A stretch of 18,337 nt of DNA from Prevotella sp. UBA6387 (GCA_002437565.1 DJQL01000070.1:1664-20000); one strand, 5' to 3'; counted from the first letter of the stretch, positions 7,185-14,938 are shown. Numbers and translations: made by a program. Notes: a model not told the origin generated them from the sequence alone.

Positions 7185-8159
7185 ATGGGTATGTCTTACA
7201 GAAAAAACAACAAGCATGGCAAGGCCATATCATCGCTTGCCCATGTTGTAATTAGTGTCGCACTCGCGTTTTTCGTCTCCGTGGCCTGGGCGCAAGACCC
7301 ATCTGCTGGCAAGACAGCGGCAAAGGCGGCGACAGAGGCTTCGTCAGCAGTAGAGAAGCCTCAAGTCTCAGCGTCCAAGCAATCTTCAACAAGTCAACAG
7401 TCCGACACAGCATCTTCGTCTGCCGTTGATGATGCCTCCGCCGATTCGCTTATGGATGCCGACAGCTCGGTAGCTAACCTTGATGGCGATACGGAAATGC
7501 CGGCGGAAGAAGGCCAAGGCTTTTACAAGTCGCTCAAGACCAAGTTCATAGAGGGCAACGCTGGATTCATGTCGTTTGTGGCATTGGCCTTGGTGCTGGG
7601 GCTCGCATTCTGTATAGAGCGCATCATTTACCTCAGTCTTTGCGAGATAGACGCCAAGAAGTTCATGGCTGACCTGAGCAAGCGCGTAGAGGCCGGCGAC
7701 ATAGAGGCTGGAAAGGCACAGTGCCGCGACACGCGAGGCCCCGTGGCTTCGATATGTTACCAAGGTTTGGAGAGGATAGACGAGAAGATGGACAACATAG
7801 AGCGAAGCATAGTGAGCTACGGCTCGGTGCAGGATGCCAACTTGGAAAAGGGATGCTCGTGGATAACGCTCTTCATAGCCATGGCTCCATCGCTCGGATT
7901 CCTTGGAACAGTGGTGGGTATGGTCATGGCGTTTGACCAGATACAGACAGCGGGCGACATAAGCCCCACCATAGTGGCGGCTGGCATGAAAGTGGCGCTC
8001 ATAACCACAATCTTTGGCATAATAGCGGCACTTATATTGCAATTGTTCTACAACTATATACTCTCAAAGATAGACCACCTCACGTCGCAGATGGAAGAAT
8101 CGGCCATTACGCTCATGGACGCTATCGCAAGATACAAGAATGCCAACAAGGAGGGCTGA
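7185..8159 (+). CDS. exbB: MotA/TolQ/ExbB proton-channel protein with periplasmic extension
   Basis: A 324-residue inner-membrane protein. With ExbD it forms the proton channel that powers TonB-like or Tol-like envelope work. An N-terminal hydrophobic segment (about 16-36) ends in AWA-Q like a cleavable signal peptide. A Ser/Ala/Thr/Asp-rich stretch of about 70 residues follows (38-110), then three transmembrane helices near 127-150, 225-248 and 265-290. The MotA_ExbB core is clearest at APSLGFLGTVVGMVMAF (234-250). The extension makes it longer than classical ExbB (about 240 residues). It starts the four-gene operon. ATG at 7191 is an alternative start two codons later. No strong Shine-Dalgarno sequence is visible. 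Confidence 0.93.
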   Translation: MGMSYRKNNKHGKAISSLAHVVISVALAFFVSVAWAQDPSAGKTAAKAATEASSAVEKPQVSASKQSSTSQQSDTASSSAVDDASADSLMDADSSVANLDGDTEMPAEEGQGFYKSLKTKFIEGNAGFMSFVALALVLGLAFCIERIIYLSLCEIDAKKFMADLSKRVEAGDIEAGKAQCRDTRGPVASICYQGLERIDEKMDNIERSIVSYGSVQDANLEKGCSWITLFIAMAPSLGFLGTVVGMVMAFDQIQTAGDISPTIVAAGMKVALITTIFGIIAALILQLFYNYILSKIDHLTSQMEESAITLMDAIARYKNANKEG

Positions 8160-8162
8160 CCT

Positions 8163-8648
8163 ATGACAACTGATTATAGAAAGTTGCCTTCGCGGGTGTT
8201 GTATGCGTTGAGCGGCGTCATAGTGCTTGTGTTCGCGCTCTTCTGGCTTGTGGGCTTTGACCGCCCCTACGAGGATGACGGCAACTTCAACGCTCCGTTG
8301 TTCACCGACGTGCTTCTCGTGTTCATGCTCTTGCTCACGGCCGGGGCCATCGGCGTGGCGGCGTGGTCGGCAGTGAGGAGCGGCAAGGTGAACGGTGGCG
8401 GAGCTCGCGTTGTAAACAACATACCCGTGAGGAAAATAGGCTTGGCCGTCGCCACGGGCACTGCCATCATGCTCGTCTTGACGTTTCTGTTCGCGTCATC
8501 GGACACAATGAAGATAAACGGGCTCAATTATACCGACACGTTCTGGCTTAAGGCTTCAGGAATGTTCGTATCCACCACATTGGTAATGATATTCGTGGCC
8601 ATTGCCGCGATTGTCTATGGTGCCACAAGATATATTCGCAAGTCATGA
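8163..8648 (+). CDS. four-helix membrane protein of unknown function in the exbB/exbD operon
   Basis: I do not recognise the family. The 161 residues contain four hydrophobic segments at about 12-31, 46-70, 91-111 and 130-153, with short loops, so it is probably a polytopic inner-membrane protein. The loop after helix 1 is acidic (FDRPYEDDGNFN, 32-43), the middle loop is basic (RSGKVNGGGARVV), and the end is basic (ATRYIRKS). It lacks a signal peptide and has no catalytic motif I can see. It starts 3 bases after exbB, and its stop overlaps the first exbD start as ATGA, so it is translated as part of the proton-channel operon. A role as an extra subunit or stator of that channel is inferred from position only. 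Confidence 0.85.
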   Translation: MTTDYRKLPSRVLYALSGVIVLVFALFWLVGFDRPYEDDGNFNAPLFTDVLLVFMLLLTAGAIGVAAWSAVRSGKVNGGGARVVNNIPVRKIGLAVATGTAIMLVLTFLFASSDTMKINGLNYTDTFWLKASGMFVSTTLVMIFVAIAAIVYGATRYIRKS

Positions 8649-9166
8649 TGTTCAAGCGTAAATCACGACGTGTGCCGAGTCTCAACACCACGTCTACGGC
8701 AGACATCTCGTTCATGCTCCTGATTTTTTTCCTTGTCACGACCAACATGGACATAGACAAGGGATTGAGACGGCAGCTTACGCCAACGGGCAAGGACGAC
8801 GTGCAGCAGTCGTTCGTGGAGAAAGGCACGACGCTGAGGCTCGCCATCAACGCTGAGAACCAGTTGTCGCTCGACGACAAGCCTTTCCCCATGGACAAGT
8901 TGCGCTACGAGGTTGAGAACTTTGTGAAACGCGTGGGCAAACGTCATCTTGTCACGGTCAGCGTGGATCCGCAAGCGAGCTATGACACCTATTTTGCCAT
9001 GCAGCAAGAACTCGTGGCCGCATATCGTGACCTGCGAGAGCAAACGGCCTTGCGGCTTTTCGGCAACCATTACGCGGCGTTGTCGCAGGCGCAACGCGAC
9101 AAGGTGAAAGACGATTGCCCGCAACGCATTGCCGAACAATACAATGGGAAAGGAGAAATGCAATGA
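8645..9166 (+). CDS. exbD: ExbD/TolR biopolymer transport protein (first copy)
   Basis: A 173-residue inner-membrane partner of ExbB. A basic N terminus (FKRKSRRVPSLN) is followed by a single helix (about 19-34) with the essential proton-carrying aspartate D20 in TADISFMLLIFFLVTT. The rest is a periplasmic domain. The C-terminal part, with MQQELVAAYRDLREQTALRLFG and QAQRDKVKDDCPQRIAE, is the extended helical tail seen in Bacteroidetes ExbD. It begins by ATGA overlap with the four-helix protein; an ATG one codon later is also possible. It ends by ATGA overlap with the second ExbD, giving tight translational coupling. Confidence 0.94.
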   Translation: MMFKRKSRRVPSLNTTSTADISFMLLIFFLVTTNMDIDKGLRRQLTPTGKDDVQQSFVEKGTTLRLAINAENQLSLDDKPFPMDKLRYEVENFVKRVGKRHLVTVSVDPQASYDTYFAMQQELVAAYRDLREQTALRLFGNHYAALSQAQRDKVKDDCPQRIAEQYNGKGEMQ

Positions 9167-9642
9167 GAATGTTTCAACCCAGAAGGCATGAGATGCCAGG
9201 GCTTAATACCGCGTCGCTTCCAGACCTCATCTTCACGGTGCTTTTCTTCTTCATGGTAGTCACCCATATGCAGAAGGAGACCGTCAAGGTCAAGTTTCGC
9301 ACACCACAAGGGACCGAGCTCACACGGCTTACCAAGAAGACTTCCGTGACTTATATATATATAGGCCGTCCTACCGCGGAACTGCGTAAGGTTTATGGCA
9401 GTGGCACGCGGATACAACTCAACGACAAGTTCATTTCCCCGGCGGAGGTGGCCGATTATGTGGCAGCGGAGAGAAACAGAATGTCGCCAGAAGACCAAGA
9501 ACAGATGACGGTATCGATAAAAGCAGACCGTGGCACGAAGATGGGCATAATAAGCGACGTGAAGCAAGCACTGCGAGAGGCAAAGGCATACCGCATAAAC
9601 TATTCGGCCACTGACAAGCGACAGCACGGAGTGAATCAATAG
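9163..9642 (+). CDS. exbD: ExbD/TolR biopolymer transport protein (second copy)
   Basis: A 159-residue second ExbD paralogue. The N terminus (FQPRRHEMPGLNTAS) leads into one membrane helix with the proton-carrying D21 in LPDLIFTVLFFFMVVT, then a periplasmic domain containing DRGTKMGIISDVKQALREA. It lacks the long helical tail of the first copy, so the two are not interchangeable duplicates. The chosen ATG overlaps the previous stop (ATGA) and has AGGAG about 9 bases upstream; an upstream extension in frame would intrude into the first ExbD. It is the last gene of the operon. No TonB gene follows. The coding region contains a (TA)6 run at 9352-9363. Confidence 0.93.
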   Translation: MRMFQPRRHEMPGLNTASLPDLIFTVLFFFMVVTHMQKETVKVKFRTPQGTELTRLTKKTSVTYIYIGRPTAELRKVYGSGTRIQLNDKFISPAEVADYVAAERNRMSPEDQEQMTVSIKADRGTKMGIISDVKQALREAKAYRINYSATDKRQHGVNQ

Positions 9643-9669
9643 CCTTTGCCTTTGTACAAAGCAAATGGC
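9642..9669 (+). terminator. imperfect hairpin after the exbD operon
   Basis: GCC-TTTG-C-CTTTG and CAAAG-CAAA-T-GGC can form about 12 base pairs with one bulge on each arm and a TA centre, which leaves almost no loop. It begins at the last base of the exbD stop codon. There is no run of T after it, so it is either a weak terminator, an mRNA-end stabiliser or chance. Confidence 0.4.
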
Positions 9670-9725
9670 TTCGTGCTATTTGGGGCACTTTGCGTGTAGC
9701 ATTTAAAACATAATGACTTAAAAAA

Positions 9726-9757
9726 GTTGCAGATTATTAGAAAAGTTCGTAACTTTG
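9726..9757 (+). promoter_or_regulatory. promoter of the Lrp/AsnC gene
   Basis: GTTG at 9726-9729 (close to TTTG), a 20-base spacer and TAACTTTG at 9750-9757 fit the Bacteroidetes promoter pattern. The ATG is 28 bases beyond the -7 box, with an A-rich leader. The gene is therefore probably transcribed on its own rather than from the exbB promoter. Confidence 0.75.
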
Positions 9758-9785
9758 CCTTATTATTAAAAGAAATAAGAATATA

Positions 9786-10283
9786 ATGGCACGTCAAGTT
9801 ATTGATGCATTAGACAAGAAAATCCTGCAACTTATTCAAAGTGACGCCCGTATACCATTCCTTGAGGTGGCAAGGGCGTGCAATGTCAGTGGTGCGGCCA
9901 TTCATCAGCGCATCCAAAAGCTCACGTCCCTTGGAATAATCAAGGGTTCGCAATTCATTATCGACCCGGAAAAGATTGGCTATGAGACGTGTGCCTATGT
10001 TGGCCTGTATCTCAAGGATCCAGAGAAGTTTGACCAAGTAGTGGAGAAGTTGCGACAGATTCCGGAGGTGACAGAGTGCCACTACACAACGGGCGGCTTT
10101 GACATGTTTATCAAGATATTCGCCCACAACAACCACGATCTCCTCAACATAATTCACGATAAGCTTCAGCCGCTGGGCCTTTCGCGCTCGGAGACAATAG
10201 TGAGCTTCAATGCCGTTATAGACCGTCAGTTGCCGATAGACTTCGGCGCTCAGTCGGCAGTCGAAGACAACCAGAACTTGTAG
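9786..10283 (+). CDS. Lrp/AsnC-family transcriptional regulator
   Basis: A 165-residue cytoplasmic DNA-binding protein. DALDKKILQLIQSDAR (7-22) starts the winged helix-turn-helix, with NVSGAAIHQRIQKLTSLGII (33-52) as the recognition part. The RAM ligand-binding and oligomerisation domain spans about 68-145 and includes VTECHYTTGGFDMFIKI. Family members respond to amino acids and act as dimers or octamers; the ligand and targets cannot be read here. The last 34 bases overlap the 3' end of the convergent nucleotidyltransferase gene, so no terminator fits between them. Confidence 0.94.
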   Translation: MARQVIDALDKKILQLIQSDARIPFLEVARACNVSGAAIHQRIQKLTSLGIIKGSQFIIDPEKIGYETCAYVGLYLKDPEKFDQVVEKLRQIPEVTECHYTTGGFDMFIKIFAHNNHDLLNIIHDKLQPLGLSRSETIVSFNAVIDRQLPIDFGAQSAVEDNQNL

Positions 10284-11347
10284 GCCGCGTGCCAGAATCT
10301 CGAAATGGGTCTGCCGAAGACGGTCTCAGAAGGGAAGGCCTTGGCGAAGTGTAGGTTGCGGTAAGTCTCAAGGAGGTATTGCCGCCAAAAAGGAAGGTTG
10401 GAAAAATCGTACCTGTCGTCATGGAAGCCGAAATTGCCGGCCGTCAACATTTCTTCAAGCATCATTGTGCCTATCTTGTGGTCGGGCTCGCATAGCAACT
10501 TGTCTTGTTCCAATCCCAATACGTCGTGCATGATGAACATCATGGCGGCAGTGAACTTGCGCATATTCAAACGCTTGACACTTGCCATGATACCCTTGTC
10601 GATTTCGCGCGTTGAACAAAGAAGGTAATAGAAGTCAATCACCTGTCTGAACCCTAATCCCTCGTAGAAAAAGTGGTGCATCATGTGCGACAGTTGGAAG
10701 ATGCAGTCGAAATCATGGCAAAGTCTACCGATTGAGCCCAGCCCATCGGGTAACGTAAGCTTGTGGCCGAACTGCATGGCTTTTTCTTTCTTGAAATATT
10801 GCCGTAATCGCCACTCATAGAACAGGTTCCCCATGAAAGAAGGAACATAATGCACTTCCACAGGCGTGCGAAGTCCTTTCACGTCAATGTGGTGGTAGCT
10901 GATGGTGGCTTTGGGGTCGTGACGGCGTGCCCAGTGTATCACTTGTCTCGTTGAAGCCATTGTCCACAAGTCGATGTCGCCAGGCTCTCGTATGTATGGG
11001 TCGGGATAAAGCATGGCGTTGGCTTGGCCTTTCATCACCAGGCTATCCAAGCCTGTTTCTTTCTCAAATTTCCTCGTTATGAAATCGGCATCGCGGTATA
11101 CTTGTACGTTTGCCTTCTTTATTGCGGTCAAGTAGGCCAGCCATTGCCCTAATTGCTCTGTCGTGGGGTGTGGCCCTGAGCTTTTCAACTTCTTGATGCC
11201 TTGAAATAGCACCCCGCGTATGCATTGGCTCGTGCCGAAATTGAAGAGTCCGTCCCAGTCGATGTCATAGGTTGAGTGGGGCAGTTCAGCCTTTTCGTGA
11301 AGGCTGAAGCGCAGGAAGTCAAGATAGGTTTGTGTCTTTTTATCCAT
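10250..11347 (-). CDS. nucleotidyltransferase-like protein (PF14907 type)
   Basis: A 365-residue cytoplasmic protein of the uncharacterised nucleotidyltransferase family found in many Bacteroidetes. The core motif is LVMKGQANAMLYPDPYIREPGDIDLW split over 103-128: K106-G107, R120, then D124 and D126 as metal-binding acids. VEVHY (163-167) offers a third acid, E164. A helical region with QLSHMMHHFF and FRQVIDFYYLL follows, typical of the family. The substrate is unknown; I would not assign antibiotic or tRNA modification. The start overlaps the folA stop by 8 bases, so it is the last gene of the eptA-rsmF-folA run. Confidence 0.82.
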   Translation of the reverse strand: MDKKTQTYLDFLRFSLHEKAELPHSTYDIDWDGLFNFGTSQCIRGVLFQGIKKLKSSGPHPTTEQLGQWLAYLTAIKKANVQVYRDADFITRKFEKETGLDSLVMKGQANAMLYPDPYIREPGDIDLWTMASTRQVIHWARRHDPKATISYHHIDVKGLRTPVEVHYVPSFMGNLFYEWRLRQYFKKEKAMQFGHKLTLPDGLGSIGRLCHDFDCIFQLSHMMHHFFYEGLGFRQVIDFYYLLCSTREIDKGIMASVKRLNMRKFTAAMMFIMHDVLGLEQDKLLCEPDHKIGTMMLEEMLTAGNFGFHDDRYDFSNLPFWRQYLLETYRNLHFAKAFPSETVFGRPISRFWHAAYKFWLSSTAD

Positions 11348-11861
11348 GTTTTTTCTTTAAGTTCCATAGCGTGAACGCGAAACCATCGTGTTGCAGCAGT
11401 TCCGATTCATGCCATTGGCTGGTGTTAAATTCGGGAAAGAAAGTGTCGGCATCTTTGGGATTCTGGTCTACCAATGTTATGTACATTCGGTTGGCCAAGG
11501 GCAAGGCAGCTCTATAGAGCTTGGCTCCACCGATGATGAACACTTCTTCGGTGTTGATGTTTTCATAGTCTTGCGAGCATATGCCCAAAGCCTCGTCGAG
11601 TGAATGGCAAACCTCACAGTTTGGCAAGGAGCCGAGCGTGGAGCTCACCACTATGTTGCGGCGCCCAGGCAGTGCGCCGTGGGGCAACGACTCGAAGGTA
11701 TGCCTTCCCATGATGATGGTGTGCCCCCAAGTGACGCTCTTGAAATGAGCGAGATCCTCAGGCAAGTGCCAAGGCAGTGTGCCATTGCGACCTATCGCAC
11801 GGTTGCGCGCCATGGCAACGATGATGCTGACGATGGGACGTGAGTGCTCTTTATTTTCCAT
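11340..11861 (-). CDS. folA: dihydrofolate reductase
   Basis: A 173-residue cytoplasmic enzyme that reduces dihydrofolate to tetrahydrofolate with NADPH. Visible marks are IVAMARNRAIG (14-24), LPWHLPEDLAHFK (29-41) with the catalytic acid E35, MGRHTFESLP (51-60), GRRNIVVSS (66-74) and the NADPH loop VFIIGGAKLY (107-116). The first strand begins only eight residues after the chosen ATG, so this start is needed to keep the fold. That start lies inside the 3' end of the RsmF-like gene, a 70-base overlap. It ends 8 bases into the nucleotidyltransferase gene. Its product serves the same folate pool as GlyA. Confidence 0.97.
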   Translation of the reverse strand: MENKEHSRPIVSIIVAMARNRAIGRNGTLPWHLPEDLAHFKSVTWGHTIIMGRHTFESLPHGALPGRRNIVVSSTLGSLPNCEVCHSLDEALGICSQDYENINTEEVFIIGGAKLYRAALPLANRMYITLVDQNPKDADTFFPEFNTSQWHESELLQHDGFAFTLWNLKKKHG

Positions 11862-13195
11862 TCTTGCGGATAGAGGTTATTGGCTCGTTGGCCTATGTTT
11901 TTCACGAACCCCAACGGCTGTTTGTGGTAGGTGACTATGGTAAAGCCGCGTGGCGAGTCGGCTGGCAGTGTCACGGCCTCTTTTCTTAGGTAATTGACCG
12001 CTTGGGCGAAACCTATCTCGGCTTGCGGGAACGCCGACTTGTTGAGAGCCGTGCTGAGAGCGAGCGATGTGTCGGGGATAACGTCCTTGCCCTTCCTCGT
12101 GCCCAATTCCACGCCGGCATGGATCACGCGGAGTGTTTTCGCTACAATATTATATATGTGTAACCAACGTGACGGTATAGCCCTGAGACAGCCGTTTGTC
12201 TCCACGATAGAGAAGTCGCCAACCAACCATTTGTAGAAGTCGGAGCTTTTCTTCTTTATACAGCCCTTGCCTCTTGCCGTCATGGTCTTGTCATTCTTGC
12301 CTGTGCCATTTTTCCTTAGCACCGCCATGAAGAGACCTTCTCCGCGCGTGCGGCCTGGGATGAAACGGCAGCAAGGCACCGAGCCGACGAGAGGCCCCGT
12401 GATATTCCATTCCTCAGGAACGTCCAGACTTATAATCTCGGCTCCAAGCGTGTCGGCAATCCACTGCACGTTTTCCTCATCTTCGTGGGCGTTGAAAGTG
12501 CAAGTGGAGTAGATGAGCGAACCACCAGGCTTCAGGCATGGCCAAATGTCTTCTATGATTGAGCGTTGGAGCAGTCTGCACTTCTCCACGTTTTGCACGC
12601 TCCATTCCTCAATCGCGCCAACGTCCTTGCGGAACATACCCTCTCCAGAACATGGTACGTCGGCAACTACGAGATCAAACTTAAGTCCGGTTTTCTTGTA
12701 GTCGCGAGGAAAGTTGTTTGTCACGATGACATCAGGGTGCCCGAATTTAACCATGTTTTCCTTGAGAACGCTTGCCCTTGGCTTAATGGGTTCATTGCTG
12801 AACAGCAAACTGTCTTTGGGAAGTATTGAGCGCAGTGCGGTTGACTTACCTCCTGGAGCTGCGCAGATGTCAGCGGCAAGTATGGGTTCACAGGAAATGA
12901 TTCCACGTTCAATGCATTGCCTCACGGCTTCGGTGACGAACATCGAAGCGGCTTCTTGAACGTAATATAAGCCAGCGTGGAGCAATGGGTCGAAGGTAAA
13001 CGCGGGGCGATCTTTGAGCCAGTAGCCCCATTCGCACCATGGCACACGCTCGCAACCGTCAAGGCCATCATGGGCCTTGAAAGGGTTGAGGCGCACGCTC
13101 ACGGGGGGCTCTTGCGTCAGTCCGTTCTCCAAGATGGAGTAGAGCGTGTCGCCCATAAGCTGTCGAGTATATTTTGCGAAATCCTTTGGTATCAT
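11792..13195 (-). CDS. rsmF: RsmF/NOL1-NOP2-Sun family rRNA (cytosine-C5) methyltransferase
   Basis: A 467-residue SAM-dependent RNA methyltransferase, probably acting on a cytosine in 16S rRNA. The SAM loop is ADICAAPGGKSTAL (108-121). The motif IV active site is VADVPCSGEGMF (177-188), with the release cysteine C182, and motif VI YSTCTFNAHEDEENV has the catalytic C232. The C-terminal region (about 300-467) matches the RsmF RNA-binding extension, ending near RANNLYPQEWKIKS. I chose the ATG at 13195-13193 (MIPKDFAKYT) because longer in-frame starts run into the preceding transferase gene and add low-complexity sequence. The 3' end overlaps folA by 70 bases. Confidence 0.9.
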   Translation of the reverse strand: MIPKDFAKYTRQLMGDTLYSILENGLTQEPPVSVRLNPFKAHDGLDGCERVPWCEWGYWLKDRPAFTFDPLLHAGLYYVQEAASMFVTEAVRQCIERGIISCEPILAADICAAPGGKSTALRSILPKDSLLFSNEPIKPRASVLKENMVKFGHPDVIVTNNFPRDYKKTGLKFDLVVADVPCSGEGMFRKDVGAIEEWSVQNVEKCRLLQRSIIEDIWPCLKPGGSLIYSTCTFNAHEDEENVQWIADTLGAEIISLDVPEEWNITGPLVGSVPCCRFIPGRTRGEGLFMAVLRKNGTGKNDKTMTARGKGCIKKKSSDFYKWLVGDFSIVETNGCLRAIPSRWLHIYNIVAKTLRVIHAGVELGTRKGKDVIPDTSLALSTALNKSAFPQAEIGFAQAVNYLRKEAVTLPADSPRGFTIVTYHKQPLGFVKNIGQRANNLYPQEWKIKSTHVPSSASSLPWRATVR

Positions 13196-13229
13196 GGTAT
13201 CTGGTCTTGCGATAATTAATACTACGCCG

Positions 13230-14903
13230 TCATCTAATCCCGTATGCCGATAAAGGCACGGCGTGGTTGTGGTCGTTGAGATAGTAGCGCGTGCCGAGCT
13301 TATAGGCAGGGTTGGCAAGCGACAGGCTGTCGAGATTCCGTCTCGTCTTGATTCCACCTATTGACAGCATTGTCGGGAACACAGACGCATTGGATTCGGC
13401 ACCCTTGTGCAGGTTGCTTCTTAGCGCTTTTACGATTGACGGATGCGAACGGTCGTATTCCCTTGAAGTCCAGACCATGAGTGGTACGTCGGTGTCGTAG
13501 GTCGATGGGCGTGGCGAGGCGTGAAGAAACAGTTTGCGATCGTCATCGAATATGTTTTCGCCATGGTCTGAGGTGTAGAGCATTGCGGATATGCAACCTT
13601 GTGCCCTGAGCATGGATATGAGATTTGCGAGGAAACGGTCGGTCTCCAAGATGGTGTTGTCGTATGCGTTGAGCAGTTGTGGGCGGTTTTGCGCCTTTGC
13701 CTCAGTGGGCAAGTCGGGCAAGAAGTGCGCGTCTGCCTTTGGGTAACGGTCACGATAGTTGAAGTGCGAGCCGTACATATGTAGCACTATGAACAACTTT
13801 CTTGGGCGCTTTGATAGTTCCTTTCTCACGTAAGGCAATAGTTGCGCGTCATAGGTGATGCCGTTGGCAATGTGTTCGCGGATGAAGCACACGTCGTTTG
13901 CCTCTTCGCCGAGGAAGTCGATATACGAATGGTTGCGTTGCTGGTTAGAGAAAAACGCCGTGTGGAACCCTGCTTCGCGGAATGCCGCTATTATTCCTTT
14001 CTCGCGGTATAGACGGTCGTGATCCTCTGCGCTCGCGGCTGTCAAGAGCATTGGCACGCTCTTGTGTGTCGTGTTGGATTGTGAGCGCACGCCCTTGAAC
14101 ACCATAAGTCTTTTTTCTTTGGATAGCTTGGGGTTGGTATGCCGTGGATAGCCATAGAGTTGGAAGTCGCGTGAGCGTGCCGTTTCGCCAACTACCAATA
14201 TGTAGACCTCTGTGGAGGCTTTCTCGTGCAGTGAGACGGAGTTGAAACGATAGTTAGCGACGTTTTCTTGGTAATGCGCTGACAGCCAACTCTCATGAAT
14301 GGCGAGGTATAGATTATAGAATACGTTTATAGGGTATAGGTTGTTCTCGACCCTATACTCAAATCTGCCAGCTTTCTCCTCACCCTTGGGATAAACAACG
14401 TAGAGCGTGGCAGCGAGGAGCGTGGCCATGGTCCATATGATCAACGCAATACGGCGGACGGGACGGCGCTTGGCGGCACTTAGCGTGATGTGGCGCGACC
14501 ACTGTATAGCCGCTATTATGAGCAGGGGAAGGTAGAGCACGAAAACTCCAGCAACGGCGGGCAAGAGATTGTCGAGCAATTCCATTGCCTCGCCAGGATT
14601 GGTGGTGATAAGGTTGAGAAACATGTCTGCCGCTATCACGCCACCGCCGTAGAGATAAACGAGTACCATCTGAAAGGCTGCGAAGAACACCAATGGAAAG
14701 AGAATCCAGACTTGCCTCCCTGGGTGTCGCGATAGCGACATGATGATGGTGTATGCCGACATGGGCAGGAAAATGTTTGCCATTGCTGCCCCAAAAGGCA
14801 TCGAGTCTGTTATGGATAGTGCCAGGTTTGGTACTGTCAGTGCAATGACAGCGTAGCTGGAAAGAAATGTCGGTGATAGTATGAAACGCAGCTTATTGCT
14901 CAT
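13230..14903 (-). CDS. EptA-like phosphoethanolamine transferase
   Basis: A full-length 557-residue inner-membrane enzyme of the alkaline-phosphatase/sulfatase fold, expected to move phosphoethanolamine from phosphatidylethanolamine to lipid A or another envelope glycan. About five hydrophobic segments lie in residues 9-170. The periplasmic catalytic domain has VVGETARSRDFQLYGY (237-252), in which E240 binds zinc and T241 is the nucleophile. SNTTHKSVP (276-284), HMYGSH (375-380), YTSDHGE (443-449, D446/H447) and H461 in LHASP complete the metal site. All key residues appear present. It lies 35 bases downstream of the outer-membrane barrel gene and 34 bases before rsmF. The exact acceptor cannot be told from the sequence. 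Confidence 0.93.
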   Translation of the reverse strand: MSNKLRFILSPTFLSSYAVIALTVPNLALSITDSMPFGAAMANIFLPMSAYTIIMSLSRHPGRQVWILFPLVFFAAFQMVLVYLYGGGVIAADMFLNLITTNPGEAMELLDNLLPAVAGVFVLYLPLLIIAAIQWSRHITLSAAKRRPVRRIALIIWTMATLLAATLYVVYPKGEEKAGRFEYRVENNLYPINVFYNLYLAIHESWLSAHYQENVANYRFNSVSLHEKASTEVYILVVGETARSRDFQLYGYPRHTNPKLSKEKRLMVFKGVRSQSNTTHKSVPMLLTAASAEDHDRLYREKGIIAAFREAGFHTAFFSNQQRNHSYIDFLGEEANDVCFIREHIANGITYDAQLLPYVRKELSKRPRKLFIVLHMYGSHFNYRDRYPKADAHFLPDLPTEAKAQNRPQLLNAYDNTILETDRFLANLISMLRAQGCISAMLYTSDHGENIFDDDRKLFLHASPRPSTYDTDVPLMVWTSREYDRSHPSIVKALRSNLHKGAESNASVFPTMLSIGGIKTRRNLDSLSLANPAYKLGTRYYLNDHNHAVPLSAYGIR

Positions 14904-14938
14904 TTGTCATTATTGGTAAAATAGGGAGTATGCCAAAC

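Noticed and set aside
7386..8042. A 218-codon open frame on the minus strand inside exbB
   Set aside because: It is antisense to a well-supported ExbB, is rich in His, Tyr and Arg in a way typical of mirror frames, and has no start context.
9115..9162. A 16-codon upstream extension of the second exbD
   Set aside because: The ATG at 9163 overlaps the preceding stop, has an AGGAG upstream, and gives the normal short N terminus before the helix.
8663..9639. Two overlapping minus-strand frames of 166 and 189 codons opposite the exbD genes
   Set aside because: Both are antisense to ExbD coding sequence with conserved motifs, and neither shows a domain.
13196..13357. A 54-codon upstream extension of the RsmF-like gene
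   Set aside because: It runs into the 3' end of the phosphoethanolamine transferase gene, and the family start pattern fits the ATG at 13195.
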